The position numbers were made by a program, and so were the translations under genes. Source: Anarhynchus alexandrinus (lineage: Eukaryota; Chordata; Aves; Charadriiformes; Charadriidae). Taken from it: a stretch of DNA of 64,000 bases. Below, one piece after another: positions 1 through 13,086 of this stretch; the first letter of the stretch is position 1; each line of letters opens with the position of its first letter. The notes beneath the pieces are model-generated. The model had not been told where the DNA came from. It saw only the letters and a program-made list of their open reading frames with translations, and did no database searches. The stretch lies in assembly GCA_008711295.1 (NCBI GenBank), contig VUYV01000046.1, positions 4,587,489 to 4,651,488 on the forward strand. The letters run 5' to 3'.

Positions 1-936
1 TCACTCTTGCCTAGTGCTTACTACCCCTGTGATGAACCACCACTAAAAATACTTGTTTTATCTGTAGTGCTCAAACTGGCTTATGTGCCATTTTTTAACT
101 AAAGGTACCAAACATTTTGAAAATTATTATTTAAACCAGCACAACCCATTGTGTGAACCTTCTCAAATCAATGGAAGCCCACATTATATTGATTTAACTT
201 AAGTTGATTCCTACCAACTAAAACAAAACGGATAGAAATCACTTTTAAAGCAATGTGGAGGGACCTGCAGGGAGGCTTTGTGGTCTCACCTGAATTGTCT
301 CAGCTCACTGACCGCAATAGTGTGCTGCAAATTTTAACAAGAAAAATCAATTCTTTGGAGGAATCTTTTCTCTACCATCATTCATTCTTGCTTTCCCAAA
401 AAGAAAGCCATGGTGTGAGCATGTGGGAAGGCAACATCGTAAACGGCCAGTACATTCTGCCTTCATTATCCATATTGGACCAGTTTATAGGTAAAGATGA
501 GGTCAATGTGAGATGATACAGCAAGCGTGGGCTGAAACTTAGTTCTCTAACATGGCCTGTACATTTGTGGGGACACAGCCACAGGTAAGAAAAAATGGCA
601 ACACTTGTCCAAAAGTGCTGTCCATTTTCCTGAAAGTGTCTGCAATCAGAGCTAGTAAACATAATGGAGTGAAGAAGACAGAGATGGAGATAGAGTGGGC
701 AAAACAGAGGGGAGAGGGGGACAGACGGGGATAGGGCATGCCTGAGCTGTTCCTGCACCTTGTAATAGAAACCCCCCCAAAGGGAACAGCAGAACTCTGA
801 TGGGAAAACTTCCCATTTCTCCCAGCCGGAAAGACATGCAAGTTCCTACTCAGCCATGCCAGCCACCCAGGTGAGTAAGCAATGTATAGATATATTATAC
901 TGATCATATTTATCACATGAGAGCATTAGGACATTG
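1..936. other. Unique DNA, no gene recognised
   Basis: This stretch is AT-rich at its start and has no recognisable repeat before the CR1 that begins near 937. The open frames (up to about 126 codons) lie on both strands over the same bases and show no domain, so they are treated as chance. Confidence 0.6.
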
Positions 937-1408
937 AAGTGTTGGAGCGTGTCCAGAGAAGGGCTACGAAGTTGGTGAGGGGTCTGGAGGACAAGTCTTA
1001 TGAGGAAAAACTGAGGGAGCTGGGGTTGTTTAGCCTGGAGAAGAGGAGGCTGAGGGGAGACCTTATCACTCTCTACAACTACCTGAAAGGAGGTTGTAGA
1101 GAGGAGGGGGGCTGACCTCTTCTCCCTGGTGACAAGTGATAGGATGAGAGGAAATGGGTTCAAGTTATGTCAGATGAGGTTTAGACAGGATATTAGGAAT
1201 TTTTTTTTCACTGAAAGGGTTATTAAACATTGGAACAGGCTGCCCAGGGAGGTGGTGGATTCACCATCCCTGGAGGTGTTTAAAAAAAGGGTAGATGTGG
1301 TACTTGAGGACATGGTTTAGAAGTGGTTTTGTCAGGGCAGGTTAATGGTTGGACTTGATGATCTTAAAGGTCCTTTCCAACCTCAGCAATTCTATGATTC
1401 TATGATTA
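937..1408 (+). mobile_element. CR1 LINE, 5'-truncated, 3' end intact
   Basis: The copy opens inside ORF2 at a block that reads as the '[13 protein letters not shown]' part of the CR1 reverse transcriptase C-terminus. It continues through the '[15 protein letters not shown]' block and the '[19 protein letters not shown]' block (codons near 1225-1285), reaches the usual ORF2 stop at 1318-1320, and ends with the 3' UTR and two ATTCTATG-type units at about 1390-1408. The last frame-intact piece is 1129-1320. A short indel after 'KGGC' (about 1095-1112) breaks the reading frame. It belongs to the same subfamily as the copy at 25983-26383, sharing the phrases around 'attaaacattgga' and 'tagaagtggttttgtcag'. 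It is dead: no 5' end, endonuclease or catalytic RT motif remains. Confidence 0.93.
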
Positions 1409-4400
1409 CAACCAGTCGTGCTTAAAAACAGTGACAAGGTGCTGGGCAAGAGAAATTATTTTCATTATGCTTCTTTCCTTCAGACTTAATAAACCACAAT
1501 GAAGTGATGGTTGACACCAACACTTAAACACACTTTGTATAAGTTAAAGGGAATCTGTCCAGATACATGAATCCTTTGTCTTTTGTTGCAGAGATTGTGT
1601 AATTCTTAGCTTGTCTTCTTCAAGTGGCAGAGAAAAAAAAAAAAGTCATCAAGAATGGATTCATTGCTCTCTGCTTTATAAAGCGACAGATGTAAGCATT
1701 TATTTAAAAATAAAACATCTGGCAGCTGTCTTGTTGGGCTAGTGGCTGAGCCTTGTATGATTAGATACAGCTGAATGGCTAATGCTGGAAACCAAGCTGG
1801 GTGGAAGGAGCTGAAGTCTGTGATGCTGCAGGGGCTGTTAGTATCAGAAAAATGGAAAGCAGATATGGAACAAAAATATCAAGATTAATAGTTACATAGT
1901 CTGGTCTTTTTCCAGGAGGACCATAATTATTAAGGTGTTTTCTCATCAGTGCCACATGCATCTCATTAAAAAGGTACAATCAATAGGAAGTACAGACAAC
2001 GCGCATATTGAAATGCAGCTATATCTCCCGAACCAGATTTTCAGTGAACTGCCCCAGTGTGCACTCCCAGCACTTAAGAGTGAGGCCTCCTCATACATAG
2101 GCATTAATGTCATGCATCTGTTGGAGATGCTGCAAAGTCTCGGCAGTGTGATGTGCAGAGGAGAAAGCCAAGGAAATGATTCAAAGCTGGGAAAATGACT
2201 TAGTCGAAGAGTCCGATTCATCTTGCCTGACTACGGAGGTCTATAATGCAGGCAGTGACATGAGAGGTAGTCAGCACAGGCTTCCTTGGCTGTTGCTAGA
2301 GAGAAATAGGAATGCTGTGAGAGACATTTATCTGGTCTGTTTTAAACATCCACTTTAAGATGAGATGAACTTCACCCTGGAAGGGCTCATTTCTCTGTGC
2401 TGACTCCAAAGCGATGGTGACCAGTGCTGTATAGCCATCTGTTTGGTAGAAGTTCACATCTGGTCAGATATATCCCACGTGAGAGATTGAAAAAACTTGA
2501 TCTACTTAATTCATCAGAAGCAGATCACAGTGCTAACTTGATTAGAGCATGGAGGACCTTCAAACGAAGTTTCTGTTTCCAATGGGCATTGTTATCCACC
2601 AGAGAGAAACAAGAATTAACAGCCGTAGGCTGAAGGCAGATACATGCAAAGAAAATACAAAGTGAGGGGTTTTGTACAAAGAGTGAGGCAAACCATTGCC
2701 AAACAATGCAAGAGAAAAGGTGGTTTTTTGGTCTCTCAGAGCCTCTGATGTCTTTCCAAAACACTTGTTCAGGCCAATGCTCCTTGTGTCACTTAATAAG
2801 GGTTAATTTATTAAACCCCTGTGCACTGTGTTGCTCCAGAAATCAGATCAGATGCCTTGTCCAGATCTTCTGGCTGATCCCTGTCTTAAATTTATTTTAA
2901 AGCTTGAATACTTTCCTATATGTAGAAGTCCACATTCTCATCTGTTCTGCAGGGGAAATAAATAAATAAATAAAATACAGCAGGCTATTTTGTTTGCTAA
3001 AAAGAAAGAGAGCTAACCCTTTTTGAACACAACTACATTCTACATAGTCATGGGGATAATCACAAGGATTTGGTCTGCACAGATAGGAACAATTCTGCAA
3101 GTAAAATAGGACAAGTCTTCCAAGCTGCTGTCCGTGGAAGCAATGGCTCTTCAGTCTTATGCATCCTTCAAGTGACAAGAGGGAGATTAGAGGGACTGAG
3201 TTTGTTTAGCCCATTTCAGGTGGTACCAGTGTCCATAACCTTCTAGTTTCTGAGAAAAACAGAAATATCTGCCCTAAGCTCTGCATTTCAGGCTCAATTC
3301 AGATCGTGGCAAATTCAGTAGAACATGTTCTACTGCCTCATGTGAACTGCTGGCAACCAGCTCTTCTGACCCCTTTGTGGAGCAAAGTTAATGCATCATG
3401 GGGGGATCTGGGAGGTGATGAATGCACTGCACTCTGTCCTCATGTCTTTATACACATTGTTTCCTGCTTTGCTCATTTTCTTTGGTATAAAATAAGAAAC
3501 AGTTTTGCGAGAAGCTGTGTCTTTCTTCTCGGTGCTCAGAGACATAAGAGCATCCCATAAGGATTGTATCTCAGCTTCAATGCAACTGCTCTTCGGGGAG
3601 GAGTGGCTGGAGTCTAAGCCAGTTGCAGTAGGAAATATGTGTTTGTACTGAATAGGTCCTTGACCCTTGATGGGAACTGCTAGGAATGGAGACAGTGTAA
3701 ATGATACAGATGTCATCCGATGATGATAATACATAGGCTTGAATACAGTATAGAGAAGGGAAGTGAAACAACAGAGAAACAGCATTTTATATGTGTTAGG
3801 ATGGGTGTATTTCCAAAGTAAAGAGAGACAGGGTGTATGACTGAGAAGGTCTATGAAGATACCATGGGGGAAAAGGGAATGTAATAGCCCAATGTTTTAT
3901 TTCTTAGACAACTGTATATTTTCATCTCCTAGTCTACAATCTATGTTCCTATCATCTGTGCTTTACATAGCATTAATACTTGGATGGAATTTTTAATTAT
4001 GTGAATGGTAGAAGAAAGGAAAAACATAATGAATGTCCTACAAAATAAAAAGGTGAAGAGGGATCCCTGGATGATACAAATCATCATAGATCTACGGAAG
4101 GAATCAAAAGGCTGATTTATACTAGCTGAGGAGGGAGCCCTTATGCCTGAAGTTATCAATAGATCAAGCTTCAGTGCTCAGGCACACCGTATGGGAGAGT
4201 TCTCAACCAGGGAAAAATGTCCTCTTGAAGGAATAGTAGAAGACTGGGACAATTGCAAAGGCATTGCAACCTTGTATGTATTCATGAAGCTTACTTTGAA
4301 ATGCATCCTATTTAATTAACAGTGATGAAACCGGAATGTCAGCCCGTATCACAGCAGGCTTTTCCCTCCCTGTATCTTGATCAAAACTTATTTTGACTTC

Positions 4401-5940
4401 TCAAACTGCTCAAAGTACAATGTAAGGAAGGAAAAAGATAAAAAGTACATTTGATGACACAAACTAGCAGTAACAGACAAACTGGAACAGTAGCTCATGT
4501 TATACTGTGGAAACACTACTGTGCTGTACCGGCTAGCTTCTTCTTTTAAAATGAAAAATCCTTCCTCCACCCAAAATCAGACCTTTGGAAACTGCATTTT
4601 GGAAAAATTTGTCTGTGGGAAACTTTAGTGTTGCACAGTATGTGACTGATTATGTGGACATATTAATAATAACAGATCTCAACAGCACATCCCATGACAA
4701 GCAGCTCCCTATCTTCAGCCTTCTTTGAGCTGGTCATAACCTCAGCGCTCTTGTAGGAGCAAACCAGGCATCCCTTTGCCCATCAGAGAGGTTAGGAAGG
4801 GGTCCTGGATGGTGGCCTTTGCTGGGGCCAGCAGAGTCTCTGCCAGGCTGTTTAATGGTTTTGTTTCTTAATCCTTTTAGCACAGTATAACTGGTGCCAC
4901 TTGCAAGTGACGTATATCTTTGAGCATATGCAACATCAAGCTACATTTACCGATATTAAGAGCCGTAGATCTAATTCATTAAGGTAGGTTGTTTTCTCAT
5001 ACAGGAAAACATAAAAAACATTACCCAGGAATGCATCAAGCCCGGTATGTAAACATTAGAGAATTTGTTCTCTCTTCTCCACTGGAGGCTTTCTTGCATC
5101 TTTTTATCTTTTTGTATGAACGTTAGTAACATTATTTTAATTTACAGCTTGAATACATCCACCTGCAGCTGATACTCATTCCTCCTTTAGCTGCTATACA
5201 TTCCCCCCTTCCCTGACATTTCTTCCCAATCAATCGACAGCAATCGGATTCCCCCTCAGCTTTCATTTTGCAAGGCTGAGCAAATCTCATTTACCCATTT
5301 CACGGCTTCATCCTGCTGGCAGCTTAGAGTCATGCTGTACACCACAATCTTTCCTCTCCTTAATTGGAAGGAAGTAAAGAGCTCTTAACTCAAGGCAGAT
5401 GGTTTTATTCATTCCTAAGGGTGAGGTTCACTTCACTTACCTTGGTCTACAGAGCACCTTGACAACTCCCTCAAATTTGTTGGCTGCTTTCCAGCTGTGG
5501 AACAGGTAAACCCCCAGCTCAGGTGACTCTTCCTACACAGCTAAGAGCTGTGCTTTAGCTGGCTACCTCCTCTTCCTGAGTGGCGGGCTTATCTTTTAGC
5601 TTGACTTGGATGAGAAGACACCCTTCTGCCTCTGTGATAGCATGGAGATGTGCTAGGCAGCATGTTAAACTACACTGGACATGCACCCTGCTCCGTGGAT
5701 GGGGGAGAGACCTGTTTCTGCACCCTGGCTGCATGCAGAGCCTGTAGATCTGTTGAGCTTCTGCAGTGGTGAAGGCGAGCACATCAACCCCAGGCAAAAC
5801 TGGTACGTCCAGTGAGGTGGTAGGAGACTGGGAAAAGTACAAAGGTTCCCATATCTTCTTAAGAAGCTATTTTGAATCCACTTTTACATAAAGCACCAAC
5901 GGCTCTCTCTGTAACTTCTAATCATTCATGCTCAGCACAC
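1409..5940. other. Unique DNA, no gene recognised
   Basis: About 4.5 kb without a recognisable gene or clear interspersed repeat. It contains an (AAAT)n microsatellite at 2956-2975 and a faint CR1-like phrase near 3190-3212 that is too short to call. Frames up to 129 codons (minus strand, 3396-3785) overlap frames on the other strand and show no known motif. Confidence 0.55.
2956..2975. repeat. (AAAT)n microsatellite
   Basis: Four perfect AAAT units followed by an A run. Confidence 0.9.
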
Positions 5941-5989
5941 AAGGACTTTGGACCACCAGTCTTTTTGCACCTTCAGCTTCCAAGAAAAC

Positions 5990-6700
5990 AGCCAATTGTC
6001 TGAATAGCATTGGTTCGTCTGCTTCATCAAAGACCAGGTAAACACGGTCTACTACATTGATCTTTTCCTGAGAATCACTTCTTGTCTCAAATAAACTTAC
6101 AAATTAATCTTGTTTAATCTCACTCTGGTAAACACAGGTTTGCTTTTTGTCTCATTTTGTGTTTATCTCCAGATCTTAAATTAATTTTTCCTTCTAAATT
6201 TACTCTAAGAATTCACACTGTATTAAGCTTAGATTAGTTGTTCTCTGGTTTCCTTAATCACTTTTGTTCAGTTTCTAAGATGTAGGTTATGTTCTGAATG
6301 TAGCAGCTGTCTGGTTTACAGAAAGACTGTTTTCAAGTCTTTGAAAGCATTTGTCCAGCTCTCAATTCATTAAAACTATTCCTTAGTTTATCCAACTTTG
6401 CTCTCCTGCAATCAGGGAACTGTATTTGTAGTCTTGCTTTTGTTTATCTTACCATGCAACTTAAGTGGAAAAAAGTCATGATCAGTTACTCCAAAGCCAT
6501 CTTTGATGATAGGCTCTTCTCTAATTGCTGATTTGTTAATACCAGATCTAAAACAGCATTACAGCTGACTTAGTGTTGCTTTAGTGAAGAATTCTGCTAG
6601 CTTTTGCACACAGAAATAACGCGACCTAAGTAATTTCCAGTCTACATCTGGGAAATTTATTTCTAGACCTATATTTTTCTCTAGTGACATGTCAGATATA
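5990..6700 (-). pseudogene. Ancient non-LTR retrotransposon relic with endonuclease blocks (CR1/L2/jockey-like)
   Basis: Read on the minus strand, the segment has the landmarks of the apurinic-type endonuclease of CR1/L2/jockey elements in the expected order. At 6638-6655 it reads FPDVDW, the motif that follows the catalytic Asn of the 'GDFN' box in living elements. About 50 codons later, a normal distance, 6475-6489 reads VTDHD, the catalytic S/T-D-H block. Next comes a CRRAKLDKLRNSF stretch (about 6374-6414) that matches the family's 'DFRRANFDLFR' segment. In-frame stops lie between these blocks (one near 6563) and downstream (one near 6329). Near 6032-6055 a VDRVYLVF phrase resembles the start of RT motif A ('VDIVYLDF'), with the catalytic Asp apparently replaced by Val; this part is less certain. 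It is far more decayed than the CR1 copies with intact tails, so it is probably an old amniote LINE. The clade is not resolved. Confidence 0.72.
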
Positions 6701-9700
6701 CTCTGTCCTACACCTAGCTCCAGGCTGGGGGTTAACAGCAGATCTTCAACACTACCCTAACACAACCGCTCACCGTCCCTCCCTGGAGGGGTACTGCCCA
6801 CACCATTTATCCCTGCCCAGACCATCCCACCAGCTGGAAGGGACTACAAAATGTTATTTTAACATGTCTATCTGGCAAGAAAAAACCTTTTCTACCCTAT
6901 CTAGCTTATTATATTGCTTTTCTACCATTCAACATAAATGCCTTTCCATGCTGAATTAAGCTATTTGACTAACATCTGTCAGGTGTGGTTCGTTGTTTTA
7001 CTCATCATTTTCCCAGGGGATGACTTCCACATGCAATTAGCTTTTTGTTTTGTTAGTGTGTTTAACTTAATGCAGCATGTACAGCCCTTGGTATGTGTGC
7101 GATGCCCTTTGAGAAAAAACATTTATCTTGAAAACTGCACGGTGGCACAGCTTGCGTGCTTCTGTGACATTCAAGAGAGATGAAACGGTTAGCTGGTGCT
7201 GATCAGACAAGCACATAAGCCTGACTTTGAAAAGGTTCTTCTGCGTTACTATATTTATTTTGTTTGAGCCACAGAAAAATGCATTCTTGTCAAAATGTTT
7301 CTTTAACAGGCTTTGCTTGCCATTCTTCTTGTGGGCTGGAAACTCAAACACAAGCCTAATAGACACTTCAACCTAATCAACAACGTTTGTTTTCTGACTC
7401 TAAGTCTAATTTCACCTTCCGGTTTATTCCTGACTATCCTAGGGATAGCTGAAATTAATAAAATTAAAAGATGCTAATAAATTCACCATGAGTTAATGCA
7501 CATATTTTCAAATCTTTGCTTGGGAAAAGCTGAGAATTTTCAGCTGAAGCAGCTGGGAATAGATGGTACTCGAGGCACTCTGGGATCAATATGCATGAAG
7601 GTAAATCAGGTGAATTTTACCCTTGCGACTTTCTGTACGTGACGCCTGAACTGCCAGGAAGGGTCATTTACGTTGAGGAGATTGACCGCGGTACAAGTGT
7701 ATGAAACACCTGAAAAGTATACCATATCTGTTTCTCTTTGCCCTATAGTTACTTACCTTTATCCTCATTTTATGTGCTTATGCCATTCATTTGTTCTGCA
7801 GTAAATTATTGATGGCTGATGAATGTTCCTACGTGAATTTAACTTCCCGTATCCTGACAGAAGTACTATGGTTTTATCTATTTTAATACCCTCACAGTGT
7901 TTTATTCTTATTTAGCGTTTACTGTTCATCTCAAGCTTTGTATTGTCCTTATGGCAAAAATTACATTTATCTAAGAGTACAAAAGCAAAGAAGTGTTTCA
8001 TAGCTCAGATTGGTTTTTATGTGAGTTTGCTCCAGTTCCAGATTTGCCGAGTATTTCTGCAAATCGAGCTTCTGGTGTTTACTGTGTATTTCTGTGTGGT
8101 GCAATACTGAAAGGTTTTTCTGACTTTCTCAGATATTTATTGACAGCAGGTTGTGCCATATCACAACCTTCTCCCACAGCCAGCACTCCCATATATAGCC
8201 CTAACGAGTCTTAGAAGGTAAAAGCATGTCTCTGTGTAATAGTTTGGCCTCAAAGGAAATCCCGCTCTGAGGTCAAAGCTATCTCAGATGCGGTCCTGCA
8301 CCTCGGCACTGCAAAGCAGATGCTGAGAGCACCGGCCATATGTCAGTACCACTGAGCTCTTGCAGCTCCTCGCCATTTGAACTCCGAGAGCAACCAGGGA
8401 ATCCAGAATGTTGGATGCTTTTTTGTTTCTTTTCTCTTTGTTTTTAATGCACCTCGAAGCCAGAGTCTGAGTCTGTGAAGTATGGAGGCTGAGGATGTGA
8501 TCTAAAATCCCATTTTAAACCTCCGAGCTCTTACCAGTTACCTATAGTGGGCTTTGGATCAGTTCTGCGACATCTGTCAGAAAAAAAAAAAAAAGAAAAA
8601 AAGAGAAGAAAAAAAGCCAAGAGGACCAAACCAAAACAAACCAAGATCAGACCACGTTCAAATACAGAACATATTTCATCCCTTCAGTGGCGATAAGATA
8701 TACGTAGACCACCTGTCTCTCTCACCAATCAGAATAAACAAATTGCGTAGAGTCCATGTGTGGTCAATATTCTTAGTTCCACGTTTATAAAGTTTCGTTG
8801 GAAATATTTAACATCTTTCACAGCTAGCCGTGCCAATCAATAGGCGTATCTTCATACAAAAGACAATAGACACAAATGATTAGCTACATAAAAATATATA
8901 GACTTACCAGTAAATCACCTTGCCTCATAAAGGGATCCACCTGCATGGAGCTTGGTCCTGATCTGGGGACACACCTGGCAAGGTCGGTAATCGCTCCTGC
9001 TATGTCAATTGAGACAGCAATTATCCAATGACATTTCAGCCAGTGCAAAGAATGGTCCCCTTCGACAGAATTAGTGGGGGAAGCTGGGGATGGGGCATTA
9101 GTTGGCCACACTCTTGGATCCTCTCCTCTTTCCTCCCATTGGGAACATGGTGCAGGAGTAGCGCTTAGCACATCTTTTAGAGCGAGCCAACCATTTCTGA
9201 ATGACAATTTATTTACACAGGCGAGGAGAAATAGTTTCTTGGCAACGGTGTACACACCAAATGCTGATTTTTCTATTTTAACTTCTTCTTCTTGGCCTAG
9301 CCACAATGGCAATTGGCTTGTTTGAAGGATGACAGATTACCTACTGAAGGGAGAGCAAATGAGGGGAGAGCAAACGCAAGCCCGAACCTGCACACTCCCG
9401 GTGCGGTGCCTAACCTTACGTCTTGCTGAAATACTTGAAATTGGTTTGGGGCCCAAGGAGCTTTTAAAATAATCAAAACCATTTCTTTTTAATTGCGGAT
9501 CTGGAGTAACTATAGAATAGAAGCAAAAAGCTGGACAATCCAGGAAAACAAGGAAAACGCGGGCTGATTTTTAGCATCCGCAGAGTAGGTGCCTCCTCCC
9601 TTTGCTGTTACAAGGAGTTAGGAAGGGACAAAAAGTGAAATCCATAAAAGGTGAATGATTGTAATCATCGTTTTTTTACGAGCAATTAGGATTGCCGACT

Positions 9701-11210
9701 GCCAAGTGTGACTAAGCTGGCGTTCCTAGCACCACATTGTTTAGGAAGTTAACAGGAGGTTGGCAAAAAAATGCTCCAGCCAACCATCAAAAAATAGCCA
9801 AAAAGCCAACATGTCTTACACCTCCTTCTCCAACGCCACCTGGGTCCAGCCCTTTTGCAGCTTTAGGTTAAACAAATTTCAGCTCCTCTGTTTCTACCTT
9901 GGGATGAAGCTTTCTGAGATGGGAGAGCCATAGTTCTGCCCCCATCTGGTTTACCAGTATGTGTAAGAGGGAAAAAGTGGTGAAATTGCTTCATTTCTCC
10001 TCTTTTCTGATCAGTGCTGGTGATAATGATTTCCTTGTTATGGCTTGCAGACTCCGGCACACCGCTGTGCCGATGCAGAGGAGGGCTCAAATCTGAGTCT
10101 TAAATAAAAAAGGATTTTGGTTCCAGCACAGCGTGTTTGTAAAATATCTACTGACAAGACAAAAAAAAAATTGTTCTACATGGCCTGTAAAACATATGTT
10201 AAAAATTCTGCATCATAGACCATCTTTAAATTATTCATTTTTAATCCCTTCAGCCTTGAAGGGCCTTTAAACATTGACTACTGAGAAACAATCCTGCCAC
10301 TGAGGGAACAGCTATAAAATAAAATACTGGCTACTTAAAAATATAGAGAAAAATGCTTTACCTAGACACAGTTTCTGCATTTTAAAATATGAATAAAGGG
10401 CTGGATCCCCGCTTGGTGAAAGCTGATACAGATCCTTTGATGTCTGCATAGCTCTCCCCCATCAGCAGCTGAAAGCCCTGGCCCAGAGTTTAGAATAGAT
10501 ATCGTTTCTCTATGTAAGAAGACAAGTGAGATTTGCATGGTTAGTTCAAACTATTTCATATTCACTGAGCTGTTGAGGAAATACTGTCTGTGAAACAAAT
10601 CCTGGATTCTTTCCCAAAAACATCTAAATGACACTTGCTAGGGAAATGCTACAATATAAAGGGGAGCGGATCCAACCCTCCAGGTTGGACCCTGCTGTAA
10701 TTACTATGGCATTATCGAAGAGCACTTGCTACCTGCACGCTCATTGGGGTGCATCAGTGAAGTTGAGAGCATCCAGAGGAGTTGAGTGAGTGTAACACTG
10801 GCATAACAAAGAGAAACAGGTTCCACACTTGCTGTTTCAGGAGGATTTGGTCTTGTTCTCTGCTCCTAGCTCAACCTCCCACTGCTGGAGGTGGCACTGG
10901 TGGAGATCTGAGGCACTTCTCCGTGCTCCACCTGTATCCCTGTGTCACACCTCCACGAGGCACCTCTGGGGCAGGCACTGTCCTTGTCTGCCTTGCTCTA
11001 CAGAAAAGAGCTTTTCTGACCAAACCCAGCCCCTGCAGAGGTCTGTTCCATATCTGTTCCTTGCAACTTGTAACCAAGGCTGGTGTGGCTGGAGGGCTGC
11101 ATCATGTCTTACCCCTTGAGTACTCCAGAGAAATGGTGCAGAGATAAGACTGAAAATGCAGATAAAACATAGTATTATCCCTTGCTTCCTTTCTTTGGTC
11201 ATAGCGTTGT
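6701..11210. other. Mostly unique DNA, no gene recognised
   Basis: It holds an A-rich tract at about 8580-8615 and a small perfect hairpin at 10671-10689 (7-bp arms, 5-nt loop). The longest open frame outside repeats and gap, 142 codons on the minus strand at 8884-9312, is here. It matches no family I know and is abutted by a 61-codon minus-strand frame at 9297-9482. No splice structure or domain supports a gene. Confidence 0.5.
8580..8615. repeat. A-rich low-complexity tract
   Basis: A run of 14 or more A followed by GAAAAAAAGAGAAGAAAAAA. It could be an old poly(A) tail, but no element body was recognised next to it. Confidence 0.8.
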
Positions 11211-11386
11211 AGAATCATAGAGTGGTTGGAGTTGGAAGGGACCTCAAAGATCACCTAGTTCCACCCCCCTGCCAGGGGCTGCGACACCTTCCACTAGATC
11301 AGGTGGCTCAAAGCCCCGTCCAGCCTGGCCTTGAACACTTCCATGGAGGGGACCTCCACAACTTCTCTGGGCAACCTGTTCCAGTG
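11211..11386 (-). mobile_element. CR1 LINE 3' fragment (antisense)
   Basis: The plus strand starts with the reversed tail 'agaatcatagag' and continues through the reversed CR1 3' UTR ('ttggaagggacct', then 'caacccccctgcc'-like) into the reversed end of ORF2 ('ggcaacctgttccagtg'). It stops at 11386, so only about 176 bases of 3' end survive. An AT-rich TTAATTAA/ATTAATTAG run lies at the 5'-truncated junction (11392-11414). Confidence 0.93.
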
Positions 11387-12880
11387 TCATCTTAATTAAC
11401 TATCATTAATTAGGACACTTCTGACTTTCCTTGATACAACTTTGATACAACCTGTAGACACAGTAGTAAAACTTTATACACTGTGTGATGGGAAATCACT
11501 TGTTTGACTAGAATCATTCATTTTCTCTGTTAAACTCGTGGAAAGACCCGGGTGTGACACACCAGGTTGTGAAGTGCAGAGCGCTCAGACTTCTCCTTCT
11601 CCAGGCACTGTTGCTTTTATAGGGTATTCTTCAGAGCCCTGATCACCCTCTCATTTCCTCCATCACCTCAAAAATGCTTGGGAGACATCTCCAAGCCTGA
11701 TGCACAGCCCTTTTGCTGGTGAGCTGTTCCCCAGTGATGTTTTCGTAAACAGACCCGCTCACCCACAATCATCAGGAAGGAAATGAAGCAGCAAATTCAA
11801 CTAATTTGCCTGAAGGTATGAGAGTATCAAGTCGAGAGGGTTACAGAAACTGTCGCAGGTGATCAAATCGGAGCTCCTCAAGGGCCCTATCCCATCTCCA
11901 GCAGAGTGGCAAACAGCTCCTGGGAAAAAAATGTGAAGGGCTATTTAATACACTGTTTCCTCCCCCTGTAATTCCTTGTGTTGATACATTCCTTGTCAGA
12001 GAAGCCTAGGGTTTTTTTTACCCTCATTACTTTAGATTAAATCCTTTCCAAGCCCTGTTTATGAAGGATATAATACTATGTTGCTCTGCAGTATCCAGGG
12101 GCAGGATTTAGTAATGGGGTGAGTCCCTTGAAGGTTTTGTAGGGGTTTACGCTCCCAAGCAGAAGGCTCAGCCTGCCACAGGTACTCACACCCGAGTGCA
12201 AATATCCGCATGGCGCGGTGCACGATGTGACACCGGTCTAAATTCACACTTAAGCTTTTACTAATATAACTCTATGGAAACAAGCTCAGTGATGATTGAT
12301 GACTTACAGCTCCTACGTTAGCGTGTTACAGTTTCCAGTGGAGGTACGTTGTGCTGGATGTAATAAACCAACAACGTGGGCAGTTTCAGTAAGTAAATTA
12401 ATAACCTATAAACTCATCCGCTTCACAAAGGGAGTGATGCACTGCCTGTCCAGCGTTAAGGAACATGTTTTTCAGAGCTCGGGAACATGTTTGCTCCCCT
12501 GACATGTGCTGTGGTTGTTCCCTGTGCATGTCACACTGCCTACAGAGGGACTGGGGAGAAAACCAGAGGGATCATTTGCTTCTTTGGAGGTGCTATAACC
12601 TCCCCACTTCTCATCTTGGCTCCAGTCTTTACACATTGATATTAAAAAAGCCAGCATTATGTTGTTAAATAGTTTTAGCAGACACTTCATCAATTGAATG
12701 TGTCTGTCTGGGGGATTCCTTAACGATGCTGTATTCTTTTTAATTCTACAGCATTTTATAGTCACCTTAAAAATGTCTGATGCTGGACCAAAAGAAGATA
12801 TGTGCTATTTTTTATTACTATGAATAATACAAAGTATGTTTTATCCTCCGAGTAGCAGGGAATTTCTTTTCATTCTCCCT
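11387..12880. other. Unique DNA, no gene recognised
   Basis: No interspersed repeat or gene was recognised. Open frames are under 100 codons and occur on both strands. GC content rises from about 12880 into the CpG-rich block. Confidence 0.55.
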
Positions 12881-13086
12881 CCTGTGATCACCTCGGGGAT
12901 CCCCACAGCCCGGTTTCAGATGCCGGAGTTTCGGGGTACGGAGCGGGGGGTGTGGGGGGTGTGAGCATACAGGTATTTCTGGGTGGTGACCCTCCCTAGG
13001 GAGGGAGCGGGCATTTCATCCCGGCCCAGCTCAGGGGGAATTTTGGGTTGGCGGTTGTGCCCCCCCTCGGCCCCATCCCCTCCGTC

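Noticed and set aside
3190..3212. Phrase resembling the CR1 'ctgggtttgtttagcctgg' block
   Set aside because: Only about 20 bases resemble CR1 and the surrounding sequence does not continue the alignment.
10782..11147. 121-codon plus-strand frame
   Set aside because: Overlapped by open frames in another plus frame and on the minus strand. It has no recognisable domain and low-complexity Pro/Gly/Cys content typical of GC-richer chance frames.
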